Shown here one piece after another: positions 1-12,700 of a DNA stretch of 64,000 nt. Numbering within the stretch: position 1 is the first letter of the stretch; each line of letters starts with the position of its first letter. Source of the stretch: Thermotoga neapolitana DSM 4359 (lineage in GTDB: Bacteria; Thermotogota; Thermotogae; Thermotogales; Thermotogaceae); NCBI RefSeq assembly GCF_000018945.1, contig NC_011978.1, forward strand, positions 590,729 through 654,728, written 5' to 3'. The translations under genes were made by a program, and so were the position numbers. The notes under the pieces are model-generated. The model saw only the letters and a list, made by a program, of their open reading frames with translations. It had not been told where the DNA came from and searched no databases.

Positions 1-3802
<3,802 letters not shown>

Positions 3803-3803
3803 G

Positions 3804-4406
3804 GTGGGAATATTCGGTGGAGCCTTCGATCCTGTGCATGTCGGTCATATTATTGTGTGTCTGTACACTCTGGAGATCCTGGAACTGGACAGACTGGTCG
3901 TGGTTCCCGCTTACAATCCTCCCCACAAAAAAACGTCCATTCCCTTTGAAAAGAGGTTCGAATGGCTGAAGAAAGTCTTCGGTGGCATCGAAAAGATAGA
4001 AGTGAGCGATTATGAAAGGCAGCGGGGAGGTGTTTCGTACTCGATCTTCACCATAGAGCATTTTTCCAATCTGTACAAGACCAAACCATTCTTCATCGTC
4101 GGAGAGGACGCTCTGTCTTATTTCGAGAAGTGGTACAGGTACCGCGATATCCTCGAAAAGGCGAACCTGGTTGTTTATCCGCGTTACTGTGGGAAGCCTT
4201 ATCATGAACATGCCAGAAAAGTGCTGGGGGATCTGAGCAAGATCATCTTCCTGGATATGCCCATAATTCAGATCTCCTCCACTGAGATTCGAAAAAGAGC
4301 ACTTGCCGGAAAGACTTTGAAGGGATTTGTCCCGGAGGAAATCAGGGAAGAGGTGGAGGCCTTCTATGGTCAAAGTGGGACTTGCACCGATGGCGGGATA
4401 CACTGA
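3804..4406 (+). CDS. nadD: Nicotinate-nucleotide adenylyltransferase NadD
   Basis: Transfers AMP from ATP to nicotinate mononucleotide to make deamido-NAD, in the cytoplasm. The 200 residues begin VGIFGGAFDPVHVGH, the nucleotidyltransferase (T/H)xGH signature. SSTEIRKRALAG near residue 170 is the ISSTxIR motif that contacts ATP. I chose the GTG at 3804, directly after the obg stop with SD AGGGAG; the longer frame from 3759 would only add low-complexity serine residues inside obg. It overlaps the next gene by about 41 bases. The placement after obg is common in bacteria. Confidence 0.95.
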   Translation: MGIFGGAFDPVHVGHIIVCLYTLEILELDRLVVVPAYNPPHKKTSIPFEKRFEWLKKVFGGIEKIEVSDYERQRGGVSYSIFTIEHFSNLYKTKPFFIVGEDALSYFEKWYRYRDILEKANLVVYPRYCGKPYHEHARKVLGDLSKIIFLDMPIIQISSTEIRKRALAGKTLKGFVPEEIREEVEAFYGQSGTCTDGGIH

Positions 4407-5283
4407 CAGGGCTTTCCGTACGGTGTGCTTTAAATGGGGAGCAGATTTTGCGTTCTCTGAAATGGTGAGTGCAAAGGGTTTTCTCATGAATTCGGAGAAA
4501 ACAAGAGAACTGCTTCCCTCTCCTGAGGAAAAGAACGTGGCCGTTCAGATATTTGGAAGCGATCCTGAGGAGCTTTCCAGAGCAGCCGATGTGCTCTCTG
4601 ATGAGTACCCATGGATAGATCTGAACGCAGGGTGTCCCGTGAGAAAGGTGGTTAAAAAGGGAGCAGGCGGTGGTCTTTTGAGGGATCTGGATCTTTTCAG
4701 GGCAGTTGTGAAAGAACTCAGAAAGCATGTGAAAGGAAAATTCACAGTTAAAACGCGTCTTGGCTGGAATGAAAATCAGATTTCGAAGATATACGAGATC
4801 CTTGTGGAAGAAGGTGTTGACGAAGTGTTCATTCACACAAGAACAGTTGCTCAGGCTTTCACTGGAAAAGCCGACTGGAAGAGCCTTTCTGTTCTGGACA
4901 AGAAAATTCCCACCTTCGTGAGTGGAGACATATTCTCTCCAGAGGATGCCAAACGGGCCCTCGAAGAAAGTGGTTGTCATGGGGTCCTTGTTGCCCGTGG
5001 TGCAATTGGAAGACCCTGGCTGTTCAAACAGATAAAGGACTTCCTAGAACGTGGGAAATATTCTGAACCTTCCACGGACGAGATTTTGAGGTCTTTTGAG
5101 ATGCACCTGAGTCTTCTGGTGGAAGACAAGGGAGAGGAAAAAGCCATCAAAGAGATCAAAAAATTTGTAGCGGGATACACGAAAAATCTGAAAGGAGCGA
5201 GAAGATTCAGGGATGAGATGATGAAAATAAAAAATCTTCAAACTTTGAAAGAGATGTTTTATAATTTTCTCAGGGAGGTGTAA
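4366..5283 (+). CDS. dus: tRNA dihydrouridine synthase (Dus)
   Basis: FMN enzyme that reduces uridine to 5,6-dihydrouridine in tRNA. The 305 residues form a TIM barrel with LAPMAGYTDRAF at the N-terminus, LNAGCPVRKVVKKGAGGGLL carrying the catalytic cysteine, the FMN-binding VKTRLGW and IHTRT stretches, and SGDIF. The C-terminal helical domain begins near residue 240. The ATG at 4366 follows GGTGGAGG with about seven bases between; an upstream in-frame ATG at 4327 would add a basic tail lying inside nadD. I recall a T. maritima homologue (TM0096) being one of the first Dus structures. Which uridine is modified cannot be read from sequence. Confidence 0.95.
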   Translation: MVKVGLAPMAGYTDRAFRTVCFKWGADFAFSEMVSAKGFLMNSEKTRELLPSPEEKNVAVQIFGSDPEELSRAADVLSDEYPWIDLNAGCPVRKVVKKGAGGGLLRDLDLFRAVVKELRKHVKGKFTVKTRLGWNENQISKIYEILVEEGVDEVFIHTRTVAQAFTGKADWKSLSVLDKKIPTFVSGDIFSPEDAKRALEESGCHGVLVARGAIGRPWLFKQIKDFLERGKYSEPSTDEILRSFEMHLSLLVEDKGEEKAIKEIKKFVAGYTKNLKGARRFRDEMMKIKNLQTLKEMFYNFLREV

Positions 5284-5285
5284 AC

Positions 5286-5756
5286 ATGTTCTCGGCAAAG
5301 GAGCTGTTGAGCATTGCTGTAAGGGTAGAAAAGGATGGGGAAGAATTCTACAGGAAGTTGGCGGAACGTTTCGAGAAACCAGATATAAAGGAGTTCTTCT
5401 CTTACATGGCCCGTCAGGAAGCAGAGCATGCCCGAACGTTTGAGAGCATAGGAGAAGAGCTGGGAGTAGATGAGGAAACGTACCTGAATCTCGAAGACGC
5501 AGAGGAGTATCTGAAGAGTTTCGTAGAAGGAAGGTTCTTCCCCGATGCTGCCACGATGGAAAAATATTTGAAAGAAAGATCCGTCGAGGAGGCGATCGAT
5601 TTTTCCATATCTGTGGAAAAAGAGACCATAATCTTTTACTACGAAATCCTCGAACTTCTGAAAAACGAGAGAGCAAAGGATCTTGTCAGGAGCATAATAA
5701 ATCAGGAAAAGCAACACGTGGTGAAACTCTTGAGGATAAAGGGGATGATCTCTTAG
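5286..5756 (+). CDS. Ferritin-like / rubrerythrin-type diiron protein
   Basis: A 156-residue four-helix-bundle protein with diiron ligand signatures: VEKDGEEFYRKL in helix 1, ARQEAEHARTFESIGEE (ExxH) in helix 2, VEKETIIFYYEIL in helix 3 and NQEKQHVVKLLRI (ExxH) in helix 4. This matches the rubrerythrin/YciF-like ferritin superfamily. It lacks the C-terminal rubredoxin domain of classical rubrerythrin. A role in peroxide or oxygen protection in an anaerobe is likely from the family but not shown here. It starts two bases after dus and ends one base before pilC, so it lies between a housekeeping and a pilus block on one strand. Confidence 0.85.
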   Translation: MFSAKELLSIAVRVEKDGEEFYRKLAERFEKPDIKEFFSYMARQEAEHARTFESIGEELGVDEETYLNLEDAEEYLKSFVEGRFFPDAATMEKYLKERSVEEAIDFSISVEKETIIFYYEILELLKNERAKDLVRSIINQEKQHVVKLLRIKGMIS

Positions 5757-5757
5757 G

Positions 5758-6957
5758 ATGCCTTTTTACAAATACGTTGCCGTGGAGGGGAGTGGAAAGA
5801 AAGTAACGGGGGTTATAGAAGCGGAAAACAAGTTGAAGGCGATCTCACTTCTCGCCGAAAGAGGTTTGATGGTCGTTCGTGTCGAAGAACGCAAGAGTCC
5901 TAAAAGGAGCACTCCATTCTTTCAGATCTCCATCAGCGAAATCGCCACCTTCTGTCGTCAGCTTTCCATAATGATATCGGCCGGTATAAGGATAAAAGAG
6001 GCGTTGAACATACTCGCTCGTCAGGAGGTCTTCTCGAAACGATTCAGAAAGATCATACTGGAAATAGCCATCAACGTGGAAACCGGTGATACTCTAGCCG
6101 ATGCCTTTCGAAAGGTGGGGGTTTTCGACAACGTGTTGATCAGCATGTTGGAAGCAGGTGAAGAGGGGGGTGTCCTGGACAGAACCCTGAGGAGGGCAGC
6201 GGATTTCTACGAGAGTGTGAAGAGGCTCCAGGATGAAGTTAAATCCGCGATGGCCTATCCTCTTTTTGTCCTCTTCTTTGCCGTTGTGATCGTTCTTGTG
6301 ATCAGTTTCTACATTCTTCCCAATCTCGTTCGAGCCTTTGGAACTTCTATTCCTTTATCACCCACGATCCAATCCCTTTTGAAGGTGAACGAATTCCTCA
6401 GTGAGAACTGGCCATGGTTTTCTGTCGTTATGGCGGGTGCTGTCTTTGGGTTCTTCGTCCTCATGAAATCAAGGTACGGAACTTACATAAAAGAGTACCT
6501 TTCTTTCCTGTTTCCTCCAGTCAGAAAGCTCAGACGAAACATGGGACTTGAGCGCTTCGCCAGAACTCTTGGAATCCTCGTGAGCAGTGGTGTGAGGATA
6601 ACGGACGCGATCAGAATGGCAGCCCAGGCTTCCAACTCACCTTCTATCATAGGAAAGAGTGAGGAAATGGTGCAGAGAGTATCGGAAGGAAAGACGTTAA
6701 GAGATACATTTGCAGAGAGTGGTGTGTTTCCTCAACTCATTTACGAGATGATAGGGACAGGCGAAGAAACAGGAAAGGTCGACGAAGTGATGGAAAGGGT
6801 GGCAGATTTCTATGAGGACATCGTGCGAAACAGTGTGAAGCAACTGGTTTCACTGGTGGAGCCACTTTTGATAGCTGGAGTTGGCGGATTTGTGGCTTTT
6901 CTTGCGTATTCTATCTACACCACCGTCTTCCAGCTTCAAAGGAGCATTGGAGGATGA
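5758..6957 (+). CDS. pilC: Type IV pilus / type II secretion inner-membrane platform protein (PilC/GspF)
   Basis: Polytopic inner-membrane protein that couples a cytoplasmic ATPase to pilin polymerisation. The 399 residues contain two T2SSF repeats (IATFCRQLSIMISAGIRIKEAL near 65 and LERFARTLGILVSSGVRITDAI near 265), each followed by membrane helices (about 170-190, 220-240, 370-390). The N-terminus (MPFYKYVAVEGSGKKVTGVIEA) is the usual beta-rich domain. It heads a compact assembly cluster and overlaps the pseudopilin start (GATGA). No PilB/GspE or PilT ATPase gene lies in the window, so the motor must be encoded elsewhere. Confidence 0.94.
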   Translation: MPFYKYVAVEGSGKKVTGVIEAENKLKAISLLAERGLMVVRVEERKSPKRSTPFFQISISEIATFCRQLSIMISAGIRIKEALNILARQEVFSKRFRKIILEIAINVETGDTLADAFRKVGVFDNVLISMLEAGEEGGVLDRTLRRAADFYESVKRLQDEVKSAMAYPLFVLFFAVVIVLVISFYILPNLVRAFGTSIPLSPTIQSLLKVNEFLSENWPWFSVVMAGAVFGFFVLMKSRYGTYIKEYLSFLFPPVRKLRRNMGLERFARTLGILVSSGVRITDAIRMAAQASNSPSIIGKSEEMVQRVSEGKTLRDTFAESGVFPQLIYEMIGTGEETGKVDEVMERVADFYEDIVRNSVKQLVSLVEPLLIAGVGGFVAFLAYSIYTTVFQLQRSIGG

Positions 6958-7337
6958 GTACAGTCGAAATCCTTGTGGTTCTTGCTGTTTCACTTATGAT
7001 AATGGGCTTTTTCATCCCCATTCTCTGGAAAGAATCAGAAGAGGATGTTCAATCGATCGTTGTCAAGATAAAGGCCATGAAATCTCTAGAATTGGCTTCT
7101 AGAAATGGTATCCTAACAATAGTAGACACTGGAAGAATAACAGTTTACGATCCACTCAAAAAGGAAAAGACGGTCTATAGATTCCCGTTTTCTTTTCAAT
7201 CTGAAGGATCAATCGATGGTGAAGACGTTACTTTCATGAACGGATTTGTATCGACGGCCGGCACGGTCTACGGTGAAGGATGGAGAATAACGGTTGAGCC
7301 TGTCACCGGAAGAATGAGGATATACAGGGGGAGATAG
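6954..7337 (+). CDS. Pseudopilin-like protein with no leader peptide
   Basis: A 127-residue protein starting MSTVEILVVLAVSLMIMGFF. This matches the mature part of a type IV pilin or pseudopilin: a hydrophobic alpha1-N helix with glutamate at position 5, the residue conserved in pilins. The usual basic leader and the Gly at -1 for prepilin peptidase are missing. Upstream in-frame codons contain no start. The C-terminal domain is small and beta-rich (about 45-127). It overlaps pilC by four bases and abuts the PilM-like gene, so it probably acts as a minor pseudopilin. Whether it is processed is unclear. Confidence 0.75.
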   Translation: MSTVEILVVLAVSLMIMGFFIPILWKESEEDVQSIVVKIKAMKSLELASRNGILTIVDTGRITVYDPLKKEKTVYRFPFSFQSEGSIDGEDVTFMNGFVSTAGTVYGEGWRITVEPVTGRMRIYRGR

Positions 7338-7338
7338 C

Positions 7339-8319
7339 TTGCAGATCTTCTACAACGATATCCTGGCGTTGAATCTGTGCTCTCACTGTGTGGAGATCGT
7401 TCGTGCCAGAAAACGGGGTTCAAAACTCAGAGTTCTAAAAAAAGTATCCAGTGTGGGGGACACTCTCGACGATGAAAAAAGAAAAGAAACCATTTCCAGC
7501 CTGATGAAAGGTATGGAGAAAGACCTTGAAGACATCGTAGTTGCGAACATGCCCATGGAGAACGTTCTGATCATGAGAATAAAGGTCCCACCATCTCTGA
7601 ACAGGCAGAACGCTATTGAATATGCCACCATGGAGATATCCAGGAACCTCGGAATAGTTCCCGAACAGCTGATCGTTGCTCCCCTTGAAATACACGAGGG
7701 GGAAGGGTTGTTCTTCGTGTCGAAAGTGAATCAGGTGAAAGCGTTCGTTTCGGAGTTGATGGAAGCGGGCTTTCCTGAAACGGATGTGGTGATACCGGAT
7801 GTTGTGAAGTACCTGGAATTCTTCGATTTTTATTTCAAGAGGCGCTTAAAGGGCATCACCGTTCTCGTTGTGGCTTCGTTTTTCAACGACTACTACTCCA
7901 TTGTGGTTCTGAAAGACGATCATTATAGATCCTGCAGAATGGTCTTTTCTATCTTCTGGGATTACATGGACGTTGTGGCGGAAAACACAGGTATACAACC
8001 GAAAGAACTGTTCGAGGGAATGGTGGAGGTTTCTCTGGACTTTCTCCAGCCATACTTTGGAGATTTTCTTCTGGAGCTGGACAGAGAGGTGAAGATATCA
8101 CTCGACGAGGTTTCGCTCGATATAGCGGATCAGTTCTTTTACATCATCGATCCACCGGTTTTCTTCCAGTCTTTCATGCAGGCCCTGCAGAAGTTCGAAG
8201 GCACGGTCTTGAAAGAAGGACCTGTTCCTTTCGTGAAGTCCAGTGTGTCGATGGGAGGACTGGGGCTGGTGTTGAGAGGGGGAAGGGAAATTGGAAAGGT
8301 TAAACATCTATCCGTATAA
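7339..8319 (+). CDS. pilM: PilM-like actin-fold pilus assembly protein
   Basis: A divergent 326-residue protein with no membrane segment. Position is the strongest argument: it precedes genes with the size and topology of PilN, PilO and PilP and a secretin. The VEIVRARKRG, EYATMEISRNLGI and VIPDVVKYLEFF stretches fit the cytoplasmic PilM/FtsA-like fold that caps PilN. The start is TTG at 7339, one base after the previous stop. The end overlaps the next gene by 29 bases. Sequence motifs alone are weak, so this is a context-supported call. Confidence 0.7.
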   Translation: MQIFYNDILALNLCSHCVEIVRARKRGSKLRVLKKVSSVGDTLDDEKRKETISSLMKGMEKDLEDIVVANMPMENVLIMRIKVPPSLNRQNAIEYATMEISRNLGIVPEQLIVAPLEIHEGEGLFFVSKVNQVKAFVSELMEAGFPETDVVIPDVVKYLEFFDFYFKRRLKGITVLVVASFFNDYYSIVVLKDDHYRSCRMVFSIFWDYMDVVAENTGIQPKELFEGMVEVSLDFLQPYFGDFLLELDREVKISLDEVSLDIADQFFYIIDPPVFFQSFMQALQKFEGTVLKEGPVPFVKSSVSMGGLGLVLRGGREIGKVKHLSV

Positions 8320-8851
8320 GAAACGTAAGGTGAAGTTAACCACCTTCGTTGTTCTTCTTGCTGTAATGCTGCTTCCACCTGTTTCGTTCAACGTTTACTT
8401 CAGATACGTCAAGGAACAGATGGTGGAAAATCTGGAAAACAGATACGCGGAGATCCTCAACGCGTATTCTGTGAACCTTTCCATCGACTCGTCCAAAAAC
8501 CTGGAAGAGGTGTCCCGAATCGAGGACGTGCTGTTGAATCAGATAAGAACCCTGGAGTCTAAGGTGAATTCTTTGAATTCATATCTTGAAAAGAGAAAGA
8601 AATGGGAGGATTTTTCTGATTTGTTCACGGAGATTTTCAAAAAGCAAGGCAGGACGTTGAGTTATCTGAGCTTTTCTCCGGAGAGCGTGATCCTGGAGTT
8701 TTATGAGGTTTCCAGAGAAACTCAGGAGGTTTTGCCAGAGAGTTTTCTGAAGGACGGGAGAATAAATCTGAAACTTCTGTTCGAAGAGCATCTTCCAGAA
8801 GGATACACCATGAAAAAATACAGGCTGGAGTATGGGGTGGCGAAAAAATGA
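8291..8851 (+). CDS. pilN: PilN-like inner-membrane pilus assembly protein
   Basis: A 186-residue bitopic protein. A short cytoplasmic tail (MERLNIYPYKKRKVKL) resembles the PilN segment that docks in PilM (consensus around INLLPYR). A single membrane helix (about 17-35) follows, then a periplasmic coiled coil (about 45-105) and a small ferredoxin-like domain. The start is a TTG inside the pilM end, preceded by GGGGGAAGG. It probably forms the alignment subcomplex with the PilO- and PilP-like proteins. Confidence 0.75.
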   Translation: MERLNIYPYKKRKVKLTTFVVLLAVMLLPPVSFNVYFRYVKEQMVENLENRYAEILNAYSVNLSIDSSKNLEEVSRIEDVLLNQIRTLESKVNSLNSYLEKRKKWEDFSDLFTEIFKKQGRTLSYLSFSPESVILEFYEVSRETQEVLPESFLKDGRINLKLLFEEHLPEGYTMKKYRLEYGVAKK

Positions 8852-9264
8852 GAGGAATCAGCCGGAAGTTTGCCATCTGGTTTTCTGTTCTGACTCTCCT
8901 GGTACTGGTTTTTGGCCTGGTTGTTCCGGACTTTGTGATCTTCATGTCCAACACCAGAAAGGTTGAAAAAAGACTGGCAAACCTTGCACCCGCATACAGA
9001 ATATTCCGTGAAAAACAAAAGGAGTACATGGAGGTTCTGAAAGCTATAGAGAGTACTCCTGATTTCGATGGCATGGTGGGAAACGGAGAGATCAGCGTGA
9101 TAGAAGTAGAAACCCTTCTCAGAAACCTCATATCGACAAGGAAGGTGACGGTGAAACAGATGGTGATCGATGCAAATGAAGTGATACCTGTTGACTTTCT
9201 GGGACTGTCAATATCTCAGCCGAAGGTAAAGATCTCTCTGGATGTGGAAGAGGTGAAACGGTGA
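8848..9264 (+). CDS. pilO: PilO-like inner-membrane pilus assembly protein
   Basis: A 138-residue bitopic protein: basic N-terminus (MRGISRKFA), one membrane helix (about 9-31), a coiled coil (about 34-65) and a short ferredoxin-like C-terminal domain ending SISQPKVKISLDVEEVKR. Size, topology and placement match PilO, which dimerises with PilN. Four-base overlaps at both ends (ATGA, GTGA) indicate translational coupling. I recognise no family motif beyond this, so the name is positional. Confidence 0.72.
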   Translation: MRGISRKFAIWFSVLTLLVLVFGLVVPDFVIFMSNTRKVEKRLANLAPAYRIFREKQKEYMEVLKAIESTPDFDGMVGNGEISVIEVETLLRNLISTRKVTVKQMVIDANEVIPVDFLGLSISQPKVKISLDVEEVKR

Positions 9265-9722
9265 GTCGGCGAACGATTGTTTTACTGGTAGTGATGGGTG
9301 CAGTCTGGGTGGTGGCGTTCTTCTATCTCTTCAGAGGAAGTTCAGGTGTGACGACTATTCAGCAGGAAAATACGGTGGACTTTGTTTCTCTTGTGAGCAG
9401 GATACACATCGATCCAGATTTGAAAAAAATGGTGATTGAAAACACCCCTGAAGATCTGCCGAGGGTCTTCAGTCCTGTCAAACTTGCTTTTGGAAAAGAA
9501 GCGGCCGATACCCTCATAGTGACTCTTCCAGCGCTGAACTACAGTTTCCTTGGTTTCATCAAAACGGATGATGGTGTGAGGATCTTTCTTTCCGACGGCA
9601 AAAAGCGCTTTGAGATATCAGGAGAAAATCCTGTTTTTGAAAAGTACGTTGTCACCTACGTTTCCAGTTTAGGAGTACTGGTACTGGATGTTGAAAATGG
9701 AAGATTTTTTTCAATAAGGTGA
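9261..9722 (+). CDS. pilP: PilP-like pilus assembly protein linking inner membrane to secretin
   Basis: A 153-residue protein with an N-terminal membrane anchor (about 5-24) and a C-terminal beta-rich domain (LNYSFLGFIKTDDGVRIFL...KRFEISGE, about 90-140). This resembles the HR domain of PilP/GspC, where a conserved pattern reads lxGfi.ddg.. It has no lipobox, unlike many proteobacterial PilP proteins. The GTG start overlaps the previous stop. It lies directly before the secretin, the partner expected for PilP. Confidence 0.7.
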   Translation: MSRRTIVLLVVMGAVWVVAFFYLFRGSSGVTTIQQENTVDFVSLVSRIHIDPDLKKMVIENTPEDLPRVFSPVKLAFGKEAADTLIVTLPALNYSFLGFIKTDDGVRIFLSDGKKRFEISGENPVFEKYVVTYVSSLGVLVLDVENGRFFSIR

Positions 9723-9737
9723 AAAGGGGTGTTGACC

Positions 9738-12700
9738 ATGAAAAAAGCTCTTCTTATACTTTTCTTTCTAATCGTCGGGACGCTGTTTTCCGTTGAACTT
9801 GTGGGAGTGCTGCCGCGGATAGAGGAGGATCAGGTGCTCATAGAGGTCCAGACTTCCTCCCCCGTGGAGGATGTCTCAGCAGAGATGAATTCTTCCAGGA
9901 CCGTGTTCTCTGTGTTTCTGAAAGGAGTCCAAATGAAGATAAGCAGGTTCATGGTTCCAGTTGGCGTCGGTCCCGTCGAAGGTGTCCGTGTTGTGAATGT
10001 TGGAAACGGTGTTATGGTATCTGCGAGTTTATTGGTTCCTTTCCCGGGAAATTATGAAGTAGAGGGAAACAAAGTGATCATGAAATTTCCAAGAAGCAAA
10101 GAAAGAATAGACGTGTCCTTTGAGAACATGCCCTTTGAAGACATGGTGAAGTATCTTGCTGAAAGGTTGGACCTCAACGTGATAGTTTCGGAAAGCGTGA
10201 AAAACGCAACGACGAGTCTGAAACTGAACAACGTAACACCGGAGGATGCCTTGAGAGATCTTCTTGTGACCTTTGGGGAAGTTGCCTACGCTTACTTCCC
10301 CGATGGAACGATGTTCATAGGAAAGTACGAAGAGGTTTCTGGAAGGTTTCAGAGGTTTTGGGGGATATACAGAGTGGAAAACCAGAGCGTGGCAGACAGA
10401 ATAAAGAGCCTAATTTCACAGGAGGCCATGATAGACTACCTTCCATCGAAATCAGTACTCTTTGTCTACGGAACATCAGAAGAGCACGATCTTGTGGCGA
10501 GTCTTCTTTCCGTCTCTCCTCCTCTTCAGCAGAAAGAAGTCTCCTTCTCGGTGGAGGTAAATAAGGTAGAAGAACTCCTGTCTGCACTGAAAAACGTCTA
10601 TCAATTCGAATATCATCTTCTGAAACCTGTGTCCAGAGTGATTCTTGTGGGAGATTCGGAGACCATCGCGAAGGTTGAAAGGTACCTGAAGATCCTGGAA
10701 ACTGGCGTGGAACAGAACGAGCCTCAAACCGTTCCCACGAAGAAATTCGTTTTTTACGCTTATGATCCAGAGACTGCAGCCAGTTTGATCAGGTTGATTC
10801 TTGGAATAGATGCTCAGGCCTACGAAGAGATGAACCTTGTCATCTGTCAGGTGCCTGTGGATAGAGAAAAAGATCTGGTGGACTTTATAGCACAGAACAA
10901 CCTGGAACTTGGCACCACGTACTACTTCGATGTGAAAAAGAGCGAAGAGAGTTTCTTGAAAGAAGCGCTTCAGTTTCTCGGCGTTCCCGATTCTAGAATG
11001 AAACTTCTCAACATCGATGGAGAGAATGTGAAGGTGTCTCTTTCTGTTCCCAAAAGTGTGTATGAGAAGATCTCTCCTGTTCTGGAAAAACTCCTGAAAC
11101 TCAGAAGGAAAAACTTCACCGCGAGAACTTTTGAGTTGAAGCAAGATGTTCAATCGGAACTGCTCGAGGCTGTCTCAAGAATGTACGGTGTCTCGGTGAA
11201 CAAAGTGGGAAGGTTCGTCTTCATCGAAGGACCTCTGGGTTCTGTCGATAGCGCTGTGGAGTATCTGAACAAACTTCAGACCAGACACACTCAATTTTTG
11301 AGGATTTCTTTGAAGGAAGAAAGTCTGGAGGATTTGAAAAAGTTTGTCTCGGCAAAGTACAATGTGGAGATCGACTACTTCTCTGCATTGAAAATGCTCA
11401 TGCTCAGCGGTTCGGATGAAAAGAAGCTTCAGGAAGCAGCCGAAGAACTGAAAGCCATCGTTTCGGAAGAGAAAACGGTGCGGTTTGTGAAAAAAGTTGA
11501 AACCGTTCCTCTCGACAGGTTAAAGGCGGTGCTCAGTCAACTCTACGATGTCTCTGTGGAAGAGCTGGGAAATGAGATAGCTGTTATCGGAAGCGAACTT
11601 GAAGTCAAAAGTGCCATGGATCTTCTTCAAAAGATACTGAGTTCAAAAGAGACAGTCCAGGTGTTCGTTGAACTTCCAAAATGGCTGGAAAATCCCGCAA
11701 AAGTGCTCGATGTGGTTGGAAGAAACACAGGAGTTGTTTATGAGGTGATGGATGGTGTTGTTTTGCTCGAAGGACCAGAAGAAAGTGTGAAAAAGGCCCA
11801 GGAGCAGTTCAAGGCGGTTCTGGAAAAACTGGGAGAAGTTCGGGCAGAAGAGACAGTGAAATTTCTTGAAATAGATTCTTCTTTCCCAGTCGATGAGTTT
11901 GTGGCTTTTTCAGAGAAATTGTATCCGGATGTTCTGTGTATTACCCTCAACGAGTTGAAACTTCTTGTTCTCAAAGGACCTTCAGAGTCTGTGGAGAAAC
12001 TCTCAGACATATATCGTTCCTTCTATGAAAGACATCAGAAGGTGCTGGAGGAAAACGTTTTAGACCGTCTCACGTTCGAGGTACCCACCGGTTTTCCGTT
12101 CGACCAGTTCAAAACGTTCCTTGAAGTGCTCATACCGGAGGTCAAGCAGGTTGTTTACCTTGACAGGCTCAATCTGGTGCTGGTGGAAGTTCCGGTTTCT
12201 CAATCTGAGAAAGTGAAAAAGCTCCTCGATTCGTTCCTAGAAAAAGAGCAGGAAGCATCGAAAAAGAAAGCAAAAAGAAATGTGTCCATACCCTCCGATG
12301 TCGATCCCGCAGAACTCTCCGCTTATCTGAAAAGACTCTTCGATGGTCTCGAAATCACGGTCTTTCCGAAGATGGGCCAGATGGTCATTGAAGGTCCAGA
12401 AGACATCGTTGAAAAGGCAGCAGAACTCATCGAGGAAGAGAGAGAAAAATCTCTGGCAAGGACAAAGAAAGATTATGTGACCGTATCAGATGGAAAACTG
12501 AGCATAAGAGCAGAGAACGTCTCGCTTTACGATCTCATCAAAGAAGCCGCTTCTGAAATCGGTGTTTCGATGATGTTCGTGGATTCTCCTTCAGAGACGG
12601 TCACCATGAGAGTGGATGGAATCACGTGGGAGAAGTTTCTTGATCTTGTTTCTCAGAACTATGGGTATCTGTTCGACTTGAAAAACGGTGTGTACGTCGT

